Positions 15,470-25,054 are shown, numbered from the stretch's first letter. The stretch: 64,000 nucleotides of DNA from Thermohalobaculum sp038534135 (GCA_038534135.1 JBCAXJ010000001.1:123441-187440); one strand, 5' to 3'. Notes: a model not told the origin generated them from the sequence alone. Translations and numbers: made by a program.

Positions 15470-18202
15470 TTACGCCGGCTCCACATCGACGCTGCTTTCA
15501 TGAGCAAGCTGATTTGCGTTCCATTTGAAGAGCTTGAAGCCCAGGTGCCCCCACCCGCCGGCCAGTTCCAGCGGCTGGATCAGGCTGGCCATGGTATTGT
15601 TCATGGGCTTCCATTCTTCGTGTTGGTGCGGCTCCCACCCATGCTCCATCATGATCGAAGATTCAGGCATGGACGGGTAGAACTTGGCCTGGGCAAAGAA
15701 CTCGCCGATCCCGTTGAAGACGCGCACCTTGGACCCGTCGGTGATGCCCTTTTGTGCCGCCAGTTTGGGGCTGATGTAGATGTTCGGCTCGCCGCGCTGC
15801 AGGCGCATCATGAATTTGTTCGACCGCCAATTCGAGTGGATGCCCCATCTGGTGTGCGGCGAGTAGAAACTCAGCGGATAGCTCGACGCCTCTCTGCCCG
15901 CATGATGGCGCGCGGTGGGCACCACGGCGCCCATCTTCTCGAAATTCGGGTGATCGCAGTAGAAGGTGACGCGGCCCGTCAGCGTCTCGTAGGGTTTCTT
16001 GTCTTCCGTTTGGGCGACGAAGGGATTGTATGGCTCGTCTGCCGGGATCGGCTGGTTGTTGCCACCCTCGGCATTCATGACGATGAAGCCTTGTTCGGCG
16101 GCCTCCTCGATGGTGATGCCGCCCATCTCCGGACTGTTGTCGACCAGCCATTTCGTGGCGTCGAAGTCCGTCATCAGTGTGCCACCCATCGTGAAGTCGT
16201 CGTGGATGGTGTGCAGATCGCGGCTGACATCACCGTCAGGATAGGCGCCGACCCCGCGCGCCAAGGCTCGTTCCTGGATCTTCTTGGTCAATAGGACCAT
16301 GATTTCCCAGTCGGGCTTGGCCTCACCGATCGGATCGACCGGGCGCGAGAAGACGTTCACGAAGCGGTGGAAGCCAACCGTACGGAGATCCCAGGCCTCG
16401 TAGTGGCTCGCGGCGGGTAGGAGGTAGTCGGCCCATTGCGCCGTAGAATCCATGCGCACATTGATATCGACGAACAGCTCCTTGACCTCTTCCAGAATGC
16501 GCTCGCGATACTTGTCGGCGAATTTGTTGCGGCGAAACTTGTTGTCGGCGACCGAAATCAGCCCCTTCATATCGCCGTTGTAAGGCATCCAGCCTTTGTC
16601 GATGCTCTCGTTGATCATGTCTTCCATCTCGTCGAGATCGAAGCCGACCCGCTCCTTAAGCTTCTTGTTGTCGAAGTGTTTGCGTGCGTGTTCGATCATG
16701 TGACCACGCTGGAATTCGGCCATGCCGCCCGGCTCCAGCCGTGGAAACTTCTTGAACCCAAAGAGTGCCAGCGACAGGAACGAGAGGTTCTTCCAGTCGA
16801 TCCATGAGGTGTCCAAGCCGCCAGTCTTACCGCCGTGGCCCGTGATCGCCAGCATCAGCGACTGCGCCCAGCCGGTAAAAATGCCGTTCGAATAACGCCC
16901 GACATTGAACCCCTGCATCAAGATCGCCTTCTTCGCCTTGGCGAACAGGCGGGCTTCTTCACGTACAGTGGCAGCGGCAATGCCGGTCTCGGGTTCCGTG
17001 GCGTCCGGAGAGAACTTGGCGGCCTCGACTTTCACCCGCTCGAAGACCGTGGTCACCTCGATCCCCTCGACTGTGAATGTGCCCTCCAGGGCCGGGTCGA
17101 CATCGCCAAGTGCAATCGTCTTGTCTTCCGATCCCATGGCGCCCTTCAGCATTACCGCAGCACCGGTCTTCAGGTCCCAGTGATAGAAGTTCTGATCGGA
17201 TCCGCCATCCTTCAGATCCGCCTCGCGCAGCATTTTGCCAGTGTCGGTGCGCACCAGAACGGGCAGATCTGTTTGCTCCTTCATGAAGGCGGCGTTGTAG
17301 AGTTTATCCTCGATGATCACGTTGACGAAAGACATCGCCAGGAACGGATCGGCGCCCTGTTTGATAGGCATCCAAAGATCGGCGTGGATCGATGACGGGT
17401 TATAGTCTGGCGCCACGGACACGACGCGCGCGCCATTCCACTTGGCCTCCCAGATATAGTGAGCATCCGGAATCCGCGTTGCGTTCGGGTTGAACAGCGA
17501 CATCATGATGTAGTCGGCATCGAACCACGCATCCGATGTAAAGCTCTCCAGCGGATTGCCATACGCCAGATGCGCGCCGGTGTTCAGATCGCCCACATCG
17601 GTGAAGATGTCCAACTGCACGCCACCGACCAACGAGGCAAAGCGGTATGGCGCTGCGAACCGCACCATAGACAGGTTGCCGGAGCCTGTGTGGGTCATCA
17701 GCTTTCCAGGGCCGTACTTCTCGAAGATGTCGATCACCTTGTCAGCGATCTCTTCGGTGATCTCGTCCCACCCCATGCGCTGCCATTGGCCCGCGCCGCG
17801 CTCGCCGACCCGTTTCAGCGGATAGCGCAGGCGGTCGCCTTCATACATCGCCGCCGAGTGGATCGCACCCTTCTGGCAACCGCGCGGGTTGGCGTCGGGC
17901 ACGTTGGGGTTGATCTGCGGGTATTTGGCGAGCTGCTCCTCGCGGATGACGATACCGTCCTTTACGTAGACATCGAACGCACAGTTGCCGACGCAGTTGA
18001 TGCAGTGGGCGGCCTTGCCGATCTTGTCCCAGGTGAACTCGCGGCGATAAAGGTCTTCCCAGTCGCGGTAGGGATACTCTTCCTCCAATGTGTCATCGAT
18101 CGGCTCCAGCCGGTTCAACGCCCAGGATTTGTCAGCGGCCAGAATGCTGGCTCCGACCAATGTGCTGGATTGCAGGAATTCACGACGCTTGATGCGTAGC
18201 AT
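15470..18202 (-). CDS. Type II DMSO reductase-family molybdopterin oxidoreductase, catalytic alpha subunit
   Basis: A 910-residue molybdenum enzyme with a Tat signal (K-R-R-E-F-L-Q at 5-11). The FS0 cluster motif is His66-x3-Cys70-x3-Cys74-x34-Cys109; a His first ligand is diagnostic for type II enzymes (nitrate reductase NarG, DdhA, ClrA, SerA, EbdA). The likely Mo ligand is an Asp at about 202 (F-T-D-V-G-D-L). Homologues oxidise dimethylsulfide or hydrocarbons or reduce chlorate/selenate; with the A-B-D-C gene order and a probable marine alphaproteobacterial host, a dimethylsulfide-dehydrogenase-like role is a reasonable guess, but substrate cannot be read from the sequence. It is the first gene of a six-gene operon. 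Confidence 0.93.
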   Translation of the reverse strand: MLRIKRREFLQSSTLVGASILAADKSWALNRLEPIDDTLEEEYPYRDWEDLYRREFTWDKIGKAAHCINCVGNCAFDVYVKDGIVIREEQLAKYPQINPNVPDANPRGCQKGAIHSAAMYEGDRLRYPLKRVGERGAGQWQRMGWDEITEEIADKVIDIFEKYGPGKLMTHTGSGNLSMVRFAAPYRFASLVGGVQLDIFTDVGDLNTGAHLAYGNPLESFTSDAWFDADYIMMSLFNPNATRIPDAHYIWEAKWNGARVVSVAPDYNPSSIHADLWMPIKQGADPFLAMSFVNVIIEDKLYNAAFMKEQTDLPVLVRTDTGKMLREADLKDGGSDQNFYHWDLKTGAAVMLKGAMGSEDKTIALGDVDPALEGTFTVEGIEVTTVFERVKVEAAKFSPDATEPETGIAAATVREEARLFAKAKKAILMQGFNVGRYSNGIFTGWAQSLMLAITGHGGKTGGLDTSWIDWKNLSFLSLALFGFKKFPRLEPGGMAEFQRGHMIEHARKHFDNKKLKERVGFDLDEMEDMINESIDKGWMPYNGDMKGLISVADNKFRRNKFADKYRERILEEVKELFVDINVRMDSTAQWADYLLPAASHYEAWDLRTVGFHRFVNVFSRPVDPIGEAKPDWEIMVLLTKKIQERALARGVGAYPDGDVSRDLHTIHDDFTMGGTLMTDFDATKWLVDNSPEMGGITIEEAAEQGFIVMNAEGGNNQPIPADEPYNPFVAQTEDKKPYETLTGRVTFYCDHPNFEKMGAVVPTARHHAGREASSYPLSFYSPHTRWGIHSNWRSNKFMMRLQRGEPNIYISPKLAAQKGITDGSKVRVFNGIGEFFAQAKFYPSMPESSIMMEHGWEPHQHEEWKPMNNTMASLIQPLELAGGWGHLGFKLFKWNANQLAHESSVDVEPA

Positions 18203-18424
18203 GGCGGTCCTCCCAAGACGGCTTGACGCTGGCAGGTTGTCCCTGCTCGGGCCTGGCTACTTTGAGATGACGTTAACGCGGCGCACGCCCGGAAAGGCTG
18301 CGAAGTTGTGAAAAGTTGTAAACAAGATGTAAACCCATTGGCGAATTGTCTTCGTTGAAGCGCGCAATGCGGGTACGGTCATTCATCGACTGCTAGGGAG
18401 GGGCCACGAGAGCCCGCAGTACCG
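18203..18424. promoter_or_regulatory. Divergent promoter region between molybdoenzyme operon and its two-component system
   Basis: These 222 bases separate the leftward enzyme operon from the rightward kinase-regulator genes and must contain both promoters. The central part is notably AT-rich compared with its surroundings and carries the spaced repeats described separately. Each start is close to the edge of the region, leaving room for short leaders only. Confidence 0.7.
18303..18332 (+). promoter_or_regulatory. Three phased direct repeats, candidate response-regulator operator
   Basis: Three near-identical 9-mers stand in tandem: AAGTTGTGA (18303), AAGTTGTAA (18313) and AAGATGTAA (18324), with start spacings of 10 and 11 bases, one helical turn each. 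OmpR/TorR-type regulators bind such helically phased direct repeats. The site lies between the divergent molybdoenzyme operon and the kinase-regulator pair, so control of the enzyme genes by the adjacent regulator is the simplest reading. Confidence 0.5.
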
Positions 18425-20773
18425 ATGCCGACGAAGGCCGAAATCAAGCGGCCAGTCACTTCGCCGCTGGCGAGACGATTGACCGCCTATCTTGAGACCC
18501 GCCAGGAGGATCTGGTCGACCAGTCGATCGAGATCGCCAAGTCCAATGGCTATGCGCCTTTCACCACCACGATCCGCGCGGCCTGGGTCGAGGCGGTCCT
18601 GAGCGTTACGGAAGCGGTCGGCGCCTACATCTCATTGGATGGCAGACGTTCAGGGCCCGAGGCAACGACCGATTATGCCAAGGATCCGCGCTTTGCCCAG
18701 ATGCGCCGGATCGCGCGCATCCACCGATCGCTGGGCATCACGCTGCAAATGTACATCGGGCTGTTCAAGCATTTCCGAAACATCTACGTCGCGGCTCTGG
18801 ACGGCTTCGACGGCTGTCGTGACCTGCCTGCGCTGCGGGCCCGGATGCTGGATTGCTTCGACGAAGCCGAACTGAGCATCACTGCCGATTGGACCGAGTC
18901 CGGTGACAACCAGCGCCTCCGGGAGCTTCAGGAACGAACACGGACACTGACACTGGACAAGGACCGCTACTTCGCGGTGTTCGAAAGCCTGCGCAATCCC
19001 GCGTTTCTGTTGGACCGGCAGAGAGCGCTTGTGAATGCGAACCAGGCCGCGGCAGAGCTTTTTCTGGGCGATGTACAGGCGGGCGACATCATCTATCTGC
19101 GTTCGATGCGGCGGCGCAAGTTGACGCTTCAACAAGCGCTCGACCGCGTGCTTGCAGTAACACCGGAAGCGGATGCAGCGATCTGGCTGGACACGCTCGC
19201 GGGGCAACGGTGTTTCGATATCCGCATGCGCGCGCTCCACGATGCGGTCGAAAATACGGCTTTGGGCCATGTCCTGATCCTGAACGACGTCACGGCCCAC
19301 CAGAACGCCGTGCAAAAGGCGCAGCAGGCCGAACGCCAGATGTCCCGTTTTCTGGCGACGATGAGCCACGAGATCCGCACGCCTCTGCACTCGGTGCTGG
19401 GCGCGACTGATCTTTTGCGCAACAGCGATGTCGACACGCACGAAAACTATCTGGACGTCATCGAGAGTGCGGGCCAATCGCTGCTTCAGACGCTGAACAA
19501 CGTGCTGGATTACTCCAAGCTTGAGAATTCGCCACCAGTGCCACGCCCGGTCACGACTGATCTGCGCGCAGCGATCGAGGCGTTTCAGCGTGTCGCTGCC
19601 ATTAGAACAACCGAGCAAAGGCCGCCTGTTCGGGCCATGGTCGCGCCCGATGTTCCACGCCGGGTCGGTATCGATTGGGCGATGACGCGGCAGGTTCTGA
19701 CCAACCTCGTCTCGAACGCCATTCGGTTCGACAATGGCTGTGGAGTCCGCATCGACGTCTCGTCCCCTTTGTCTGACTTCCTGCGTTTTGATGTGCGCGA
19801 CCACGGGCCAGGAATTGGCGACGCCGATGCCGCTGCGTTGACGCAACCGTTCAACCAGATCGAGGCGCGCGATACAGGCTGCGGCGGAGCCGGGCTGGGC
19901 CTGGCGATATCGTCCTATCTCGTCCGAGCCATGGGCGGGCGGATCGGGTACGAGAACCTCGACGTCGGATCGCGTGTCTGGTTTGAGCTTCCGCATTCGG
20001 CAGTTGCTTCGGTTCAGGACGAATGTCCCGAACCCCGGAGCCCAAGCGTAAGCCGCGGGAAAACTGGATGCCGGTGCCTATTGATCGACGACGACCACGC
20101 CGGAAGCACGGTTACGTCCAGACAGCTTGAGGTGCTGGGCTTATCCGTCGATCAGGCCGGTAGCGTCGCGCAGGCGATGCAACGGGCAGCCGTTGCCGAC
20201 TACGATGTTTTTGTCGTCGACTATCTGCTGCCTGATGGCGATGGGTCGACGCTCGTTAAATCGCTCTCTGCCCTGCATCCCGATGCCCGCAAAATTGCCT
20301 TCACGGCCAACGTCGAGGCCGTCAAAGACTCGGACCAGGCCAACGGATTGTTTGATGCCGTGCTGGCCAAGCCGGCCGATCTGGCAGCGCTGGGCGATGC
20401 CCTTCGCGGTGTCGGCGGTGCATCGAAGACAGTCCGCACAATCAGCGCAGTCGCACCGGTTTCCGAGTTGACGGAAGAAACCGCCCGAGCCATGGCAAAA
20501 GCCTTCGCCGAACAATGGGACGCCTTCTGTGACGAATTCCTGACGGGCGGGCCTGCCCCTGCAGTGACCGCGCTGGGACACGCGGCGCACCGCCTGGCCG
20601 GAAGCGCGGCGCTTTTGGGACTTGGACAGATCGAAACACCGCTGAGGTGCTTGGAACGGAAATGCGATTCCGGCGCGCCTTGGTCCGAGATCGAACCCGT
20701 GTTGGCCAGTCTGGAGCTCGACCTTACGACACTGACTTCATGGCCTGCGATTGAGCCAAGGATCGGATCATGA
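18425..20773 (+). CDS. Soluble tripartite hybrid sensor histidine kinase
   Basis: A 782-residue unorthodox kinase. From the N-terminus: an all-helical sensory domain (about 10-165, resembling RsbRD/globin-like N-termini), a PAS-like region (about 180-295), the dimerisation/phosphoacceptor domain with His315 (M-S-H-E-I-R-T-P), an ATPase domain (N-box near 427, G-P-G-I-G at 461), a receiver with Asp599 and Lys649, and a phosphotransfer domain with His722. This is the TorS/ArcB phosphorelay plan, but no transmembrane helix is visible, so it should sense a cytoplasmic signal. It overlaps the regulator gene by 4 bases and is divergent from the molybdoenzyme operon. Confidence 0.93.
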   Translation: MPTKAEIKRPVTSPLARRLTAYLETRQEDLVDQSIEIAKSNGYAPFTTTIRAAWVEAVLSVTEAVGAYISLDGRRSGPEATTDYAKDPRFAQMRRIARIHRSLGITLQMYIGLFKHFRNIYVAALDGFDGCRDLPALRARMLDCFDEAELSITADWTESGDNQRLRELQERTRTLTLDKDRYFAVFESLRNPAFLLDRQRALVNANQAAAELFLGDVQAGDIIYLRSMRRRKLTLQQALDRVLAVTPEADAAIWLDTLAGQRCFDIRMRALHDAVENTALGHVLILNDVTAHQNAVQKAQQAERQMSRFLATMSHEIRTPLHSVLGATDLLRNSDVDTHENYLDVIESAGQSLLQTLNNVLDYSKLENSPPVPRPVTTDLRAAIEAFQRVAAIRTTEQRPPVRAMVAPDVPRRVGIDWAMTRQVLTNLVSNAIRFDNGCGVRIDVSSPLSDFLRFDVRDHGPGIGDADAAALTQPFNQIEARDTGCGGAGLGLAISSYLVRAMGGRIGYENLDVGSRVWFELPHSAVASVQDECPEPRSPSVSRGKTGCRCLLIDDDHAGSTVTSRQLEVLGLSVDQAGSVAQAMQRAAVADYDVFVVDYLLPDGDGSTLVKSLSALHPDARKIAFTANVEAVKDSDQANGLFDAVLAKPADLAALGDALRGVGGASKTVRTISAVAPVSELTEETARAMAKAFAEQWDAFCDEFLTGGPAPAVTALGHAAHRLAGSAALLGLGQIETPLRCLERKCDSGAPWSEIEPVLASLELDLTTLTSWPAIEPRIGS

Positions 20774-21495
20774 GGGCGGCTCTGCCAATCCACCATGCAG
20801 ACGATGCGGGCCGCGATACTGTCTTGTGTGTCGATGACGACCCCGTCGTCCAGATCATGCTCAGCGAGGTCGTGCGCAATGCTGGTGCCGTCTATCACCG
20901 CGCCACCACAGCGGGTGAAGCGGAGGAGCGCGTTCTGGATGAGCGCTTTGATCTGATCCTATTGGATCGCCGGCTTCCGGACAGCGATGGTCTCCTGTTG
21001 ATTCAGACCATTCGCCAAACCAGCGATTGCCCGGTGTTCGTGCTTTCAGAACTGGGCGAGGCGCGCGACCGCCAGCTTGGGATTGGGCTGGGCGCCACGG
21101 ATTACATGACCAAACCGTTCAGCCCGAACGAACTGAGCAGCCGCATCCGCCACACGTTGATCGAGCGGGCGCGCCGGAGAGAGATGGGCCATTCCCGTCC
21201 AGTCTCCCTCGGTGGCGTTGCGCTTCACCCCGGGGTGCGGCGGCTGACTGTCGGCGGCCAGCATTCGTACCTCCCACCGAACGAGTCCCGGCTGTTGCAT
21301 GTCTTGCTCGAGAATCCGGAGCAGGCCCTCAGCCGCGACATGCTCAGCCACAACGCCTTCGGCCGCGACTGGACGCCTGGCGATCGCACGATCGATGTAC
21401 TTGTCGCACGGCTGAGGAAGAGACTTGGCGGCTCCGGCATCTCCATCGTCACGGTCCACCGAACCGGATACCTGCTGGCGCGGGACGCTGATTGA
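20770..21495 (+). CDS. OmpR-family response regulator
   Basis: A 241-residue transcription factor with a receiver domain (acidic cluster Asp22-24, phosphoacceptor Asp66, Lys115) and a C-terminal winged-helix domain (about 145-238, with R-D-M-L-S and R-T-I-D-V-L-V-A-R-L-R-K-R-L). It is the evident output of the kinase phosphorelay, with which it shares an ATGA overlap. By position it should control the divergent molybdoenzyme operon, as TorR/DorR do for their reductases. Confidence 0.95.
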   Translation: MRAALPIHHADDAGRDTVLCVDDDPVVQIMLSEVVRNAGAVYHRATTAGEAEERVLDERFDLILLDRRLPDSDGLLLIQTIRQTSDCPVFVLSELGEARDRQLGIGLGATDYMTKPFSPNELSSRIRHTLIERARRREMGHSRPVSLGGVALHPGVRRLTVGGQHSYLPPNESRLLHVLLENPEQALSRDMLSHNAFGRDWTPGDRTIDVLVARLRKRLGGSGISIVTVHRTGYLLARDAD

Positions 21496-21573
21496 GGTTC
21501 TACTCGCCAGGAGCGTTGCGCCAAGCTGAACTGCGCAGTGTTGATACTGATCGCAAAGAATAAGGCGCTGAAC

Positions 21574-21605
21574 GATCCTTCAGTCTTCAAAGACTTTTCA
21601 GGATC
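21574..21605. terminator. Bidirectional terminator-like hairpin
   Basis: A nested inverted repeat lies between two convergent genes: outer arms GATCCT (21574-21579) and AGGATC (21600-21605), inner arms AGTCTT and AAGACT around a 2-base loop. A short T-run sits inside the stem rather than after it, so termination strength is uncertain. Confidence 0.45.
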
Positions 21606-21617
21606 CAGGGCTCTGAG

Positions 21618-23216
21618 CTAGGCTGCGAAGTCTCGGATCACTTCACCGGGGTTCGACAAAGTCCGCTGACCATTCCGCATCGACATCTTTCCGTTTACAA
21701 GGACGTGGGCGATGCCCGACGCATAACGGCGTGGGTTCTTGGCGGTTACGTTGCTTGCGATATTCACCTTATCGAAGACACAGATATCCGCGCGATAGCC
21801 TTCCTGCAGCTTTCCTCGATTCTTCAGGCCCAACCTTGCCGCCGGGATCGAAGTGATCTTCTGAATGCCCTCTTCCAGGCTGAGTATCCGGCGGTCTCGG
21901 ACATAGTATTGCAGGAACCGCGCGGCCCAACCATAGCCACTCAGCGACCCAATATGGTCCTTTAGGATCCCATCGTTCGCGATTGCGATGGTGTCCGAGA
22001 TCACGGCGCACTCGGGTTGGTTGAGGCAGAGATCGATATCATCATCCCGGAAGGACTTTGACGTCCAGAAACAACCCATCAGGTTCTCGCCTTCCTCCAG
22101 CAAGATATCCAGCACGGCGTCATAAGGATGCGTGTTTCGCATCCGTCCGATCTCAGCGAAATCCGCGCCCACCATGCCCTTGTTCACCGTGGCGTTCATC
22201 AGGACGATATCGCTCCACCGATCGGCTCGGACGATCAACCACATCGGCTGCGGATTGGCTTTGATCTTTTCGCGGGCTTCCGGATTTGCAAGGCGTTTCA
22301 GGATCTCGTCAACGCCGCCGGCTTGGGCCCATTTCGGCAGAATGGCCATCATCAGCGTATGCGCCCAGTCATGCGGTATGACGTCGAAAGCGATGTCGAC
22401 ATCGTGGCGGCGGGCCAGATCGATCATTTCCAACGTGTGGTTCATGGCATAGTCCGGAGCGCCGAACTTGGGTTGAATATGGCTGATCTGCAGCTTTGCG
22501 CCCGCCTGCCGCGCAGTGGCGATCGCCTCGGCAAAACCCAAATCGTAATGGGTGTCTCGATTACGGACATGGGTGGCGTAAAGCCGCCCCCGCTTGGCCG
22601 CCACGTCGCACATCGGGACCAGGTGTTCGGGCGAGGCCATGATGCCCGGGAAGTACTCCAAGCCCGAAGAAAAGCCGCCAGCACCTTCATCCATGGCCTG
22701 ATCGACCATGCGCGCCATCTCGGCCACTTCATCGGGCTCGCCTGCTCTGAGGTCCGCTCCGACAACTGCACGGTGGATCGTGCCGTGGCCGACGAAGGCC
22801 ATCACGTTGACGCCGAGATCGGTTTGATCAAGCGCGTCCAGGTATTCGGAGAAGCTGTGCCAGTGCGGGTGGTCAACCTTGTCCGTGTACCAGGGCGAGA
22901 CCGCACTGATATGCTTGTGCTCGCAGACCGGGGCGCAGCTGATGCCACATTGGCCGATGACCTCGGTTGTGACGCCCTGGTGCACTTGGCTTTCTGCGCG
23001 CCCATCGGCGATCAGCGTGAAGTCCGAGTGCGTGTGCATGTCGACGAAGCCGGGGCAAACGGTCAGCCCGCGAACGTCGATTTCTTCAGCCGCCCCGGTG
23101 TCATCAAGATCACCGATGGCGGCGATCTTGTTCTCCTCGATTGCAATATCTCCGGTGAAGGCATCGGCGCCGGTACCGTCGCAGATCTCTCCGCCCTTGA
23201 GAATCAGATCGAACAT
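21618..23216 (-). CDS. N-acyl-D-amino-acid deacylase family amidohydrolase
   Basis: A 532-residue metal-dependent amidohydrolase of the D-aminoacylase family, which release D-amino acids from N-acyl forms. The metal motif H61-T-H63-S-D follows the typical P-G-F-V-D-M, and the late domain has G-L-K-N-R-G-K-L-Q-E-G-Y-R-A-D-I-C-V-F-D. It lies 9 bases after the stop of a TRAP large permease and is the last gene of a long co-directional run with two TRAP systems, so the imported solute may be its substrate. The exact substrate is not deducible. Confidence 0.9.
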   Translation of the reverse strand: MFDLILKGGEICDGTGADAFTGDIAIEENKIAAIGDLDDTGAAEEIDVRGLTVCPGFVDMHTHSDFTLIADGRAESQVHQGVTTEVIGQCGISCAPVCEHKHISAVSPWYTDKVDHPHWHSFSEYLDALDQTDLGVNVMAFVGHGTIHRAVVGADLRAGEPDEVAEMARMVDQAMDEGAGGFSSGLEYFPGIMASPEHLVPMCDVAAKRGRLYATHVRNRDTHYDLGFAEAIATARQAGAKLQISHIQPKFGAPDYAMNHTLEMIDLARRHDVDIAFDVIPHDWAHTLMMAILPKWAQAGGVDEILKRLANPEAREKIKANPQPMWLIVRADRWSDIVLMNATVNKGMVGADFAEIGRMRNTHPYDAVLDILLEEGENLMGCFWTSKSFRDDDIDLCLNQPECAVISDTIAIANDGILKDHIGSLSGYGWAARFLQYYVRDRRILSLEEGIQKITSIPAARLGLKNRGKLQEGYRADICVFDKVNIASNVTAKNPRRYASGIAHVLVNGKMSMRNGQRTLSNPGEVIRDFAA

Positions 23217-23225
23217 CGCGCTCTC

Positions 23226-24515
23226 CTATTTGGCTTCGCCATAGAAGTAATCTGGAATGAACAGCGTCAGGTCGGGCACCAGGATCAACACGATCATCCC
23301 GATGATGTAGGCCAGAATGAACGGCAGCACGGCGACTGAGATCCGCTCGATCGAGATTCCAGATATCCGCGCTGCTACCGTCAGATTGGCGCCCAAGGGC
23401 GGCGTCAGAAACCCAATCTCACAGGTAATCACGGTGAAGACACCAAAGAGAACCGGGTCAACGCCCAAGGATGTCACCAGCGGCAGGAAGACAGCCGTGA
23501 ACAGCACGATCTGCGCAAGCGATTCCATGAAGGTGCCGATGAAGATGTAGAAAACGCCGATCAGCAACAGAACGAGAATAGGGTTCGTCGTGATGGACGT
23601 GATGCCTTCCTGCACAGCCGCAGGCACGTCGTAGAACGCGGTTAACTGGCCGAACGCCAGCGTAGGCGTGAGCAGGATCAAGATACCCGTGAGCAAGGCC
23701 GTGAAGCGCAACGCTTCGACAATCTTGGCGATCGTCAGTTCGCGGTAAATGAACATGCCCACGAACAGGGCATAAAAGACCGCGACACCCGCCGCTTCTG
23801 TCGGCGTGAAAGCGCCACCATAGATTCCGCCGAGGATCAGGATCGGCGCGCCGATCGACCATTTGCCGTCCCAGGCAGCCCGCAGGAACGGCGCCCAGGC
23901 GAAGGGTTCTCCGCCACCGCCATAGTTGCGGCGCCGGGCGATGATGTACGTGGTGATCATCAGGAAAATCGTCACCATCAGGCCCGGCAGCAATCCGGCA
24001 AGAAACAGGCGCGGGATCGAGGTTTCGGACACCAGCCCATAGATGATCATCAGGTTCGATGGCGGGATCAGGCTGCCCAAAGCCCCGGCACTGGCGACGA
24101 TCGCGGACGCGAAGGGAACATCATAACCGTCGCGCTTCATGGCAGGCACGGTGACGGACCCGATCGCTGCAGTCGTCGCCGGGCCAGAGCCTGACAGTGC
24201 GGCGAACAGCATGCAGGCAAAGACCGACACCAATCCCATCGATCCGCGGTAAGCGCCGACCAGATTGGTCGCGATGGCGATCATCCTGTTCGCCATGCCG
24301 CCGACCTCCATCAAGCGCCCGGCCAGGACGAACAGCGGAATGGTCAGCAACGGGAACGGCGTCAGGCTGGCATATCCGGTCTGAGCCATCAGCGTGTAGG
24401 GGATCTCGATCATGAACAGCGCGAGCGCCGTCGTCAAACCGACCGAGGCGAACAGCGGCACCCCCATCGTCGTCAGAACCACGAACACGATGGCCAGGAT
24501 CAGAAGCTCGTTCAC
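23226..24515 (-). CDS. TRAP transporter large permease, DctM type (system 1)
   Basis: Large membrane subunit (429 residues, about 12 hydrophobic helices) of a sodium-driven TRAP importer. The family motif L-I-P-P-S-N-L-M-I-I-Y-G is near residue 150 and a second half repeat L-T-P-P-L-G-A-N is near 372. Start ATG overlaps the small subunit stop (ATGA). It works with the DctQ- and DctP-type proteins encoded just upstream. Confidence 0.95.
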   Translation of the reverse strand: MNELLILAIVFVVLTTMGVPLFASVGLTTALALFMIEIPYTLMAQTGYASLTPFPLLTIPLFVLAGRLMEVGGMANRMIAIATNLVGAYRGSMGLVSVFACMLFAALSGSGPATTAAIGSVTVPAMKRDGYDVPFASAIVASAGALGSLIPPSNLMIIYGLVSETSIPRLFLAGLLPGLMVTIFLMITTYIIARRRNYGGGGEPFAWAPFLRAAWDGKWSIGAPILILGGIYGGAFTPTEAAGVAVFYALFVGMFIYRELTIAKIVEALRFTALLTGILILLTPTLAFGQLTAFYDVPAAVQEGITSITTNPILVLLLIGVFYIFIGTFMESLAQIVLFTAVFLPLVTSLGVDPVLFGVFTVITCEIGFLTPPLGANLTVAARISGISIERISVAVLPFILAYIIGMIVLILVPDLTLFIPDYFYGEAK

Positions 24516-25054
24516 AGACGATGCTCCTGATCAGCCGGAGGCGCCTGATCCAGGTTTTCTTCCAGCATACCGGGCAGGCCCTGGGCGCCGCCACGATACC
24601 AGTCGACATAGGACTGGAGCAGCCGGATCAGCATCAAACCATAGCCGATCATAAGGATTGTCTGGGGGTAAAACTGGTTGATCCCCAGCGAGGGACTCAG
24701 CGATGTGAACTTCCAACCCACGGCCAGGAAGTCCCAGGCGACGCGCATCATGAAGAGACAGAAGAAGGCCCAGCAGATGTCCGCCAGGAAAATCACGATC
24801 CGTCCGACCCGCATGGGCAGTGCGGTCACCGCAACCATGATGCGAATGTGAAACCGTTCGCGGACGCAGAGCGATGCACCCATATAGACCGCCCAGACCA
24901 TCGCCATGGCGGCCACTTCCTCGGTCCAATGAAGAGCTGTCTCGAAAAGGTAACGCGCAACGACCTGCGCAAAAACGCTCACCGCAATCACCACGAGGCA
25001 GGAACAACAGATCAGTTCCTCAAGGTGTCGCTCAAGCCATCTAAGCCAGGTCAT
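24512..25054 (-). CDS. TRAP transporter small permease, DctQ type (system 1)
   Basis: Four-helix small membrane subunit, 180 residues. The first helix begins E-E-L-I-C-C-S-C, and the characteristic W-T-E-E-V-A and V-C-V-R-E-R-F-H-I-R-I segments are present. It overlaps the large subunit gene by 4 bases and is separated from its binding-protein gene by a strong hairpin. Confidence 0.93.
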   Translation of the reverse strand: MTWLRWLERHLEELICCSCLVVIAVSVFAQVVARYLFETALHWTEEVAAMAMVWAVYMGASLCVRERFHIRIMVAVTALPMRVGRIVIFLADICWAFFCLFMMRVAWDFLAVGWKFTSLSPSLGINQFYPQTILMIGYGLMLIRLLQSYVDWYRGGAQGLPGMLEENLDQAPPADQEHRL

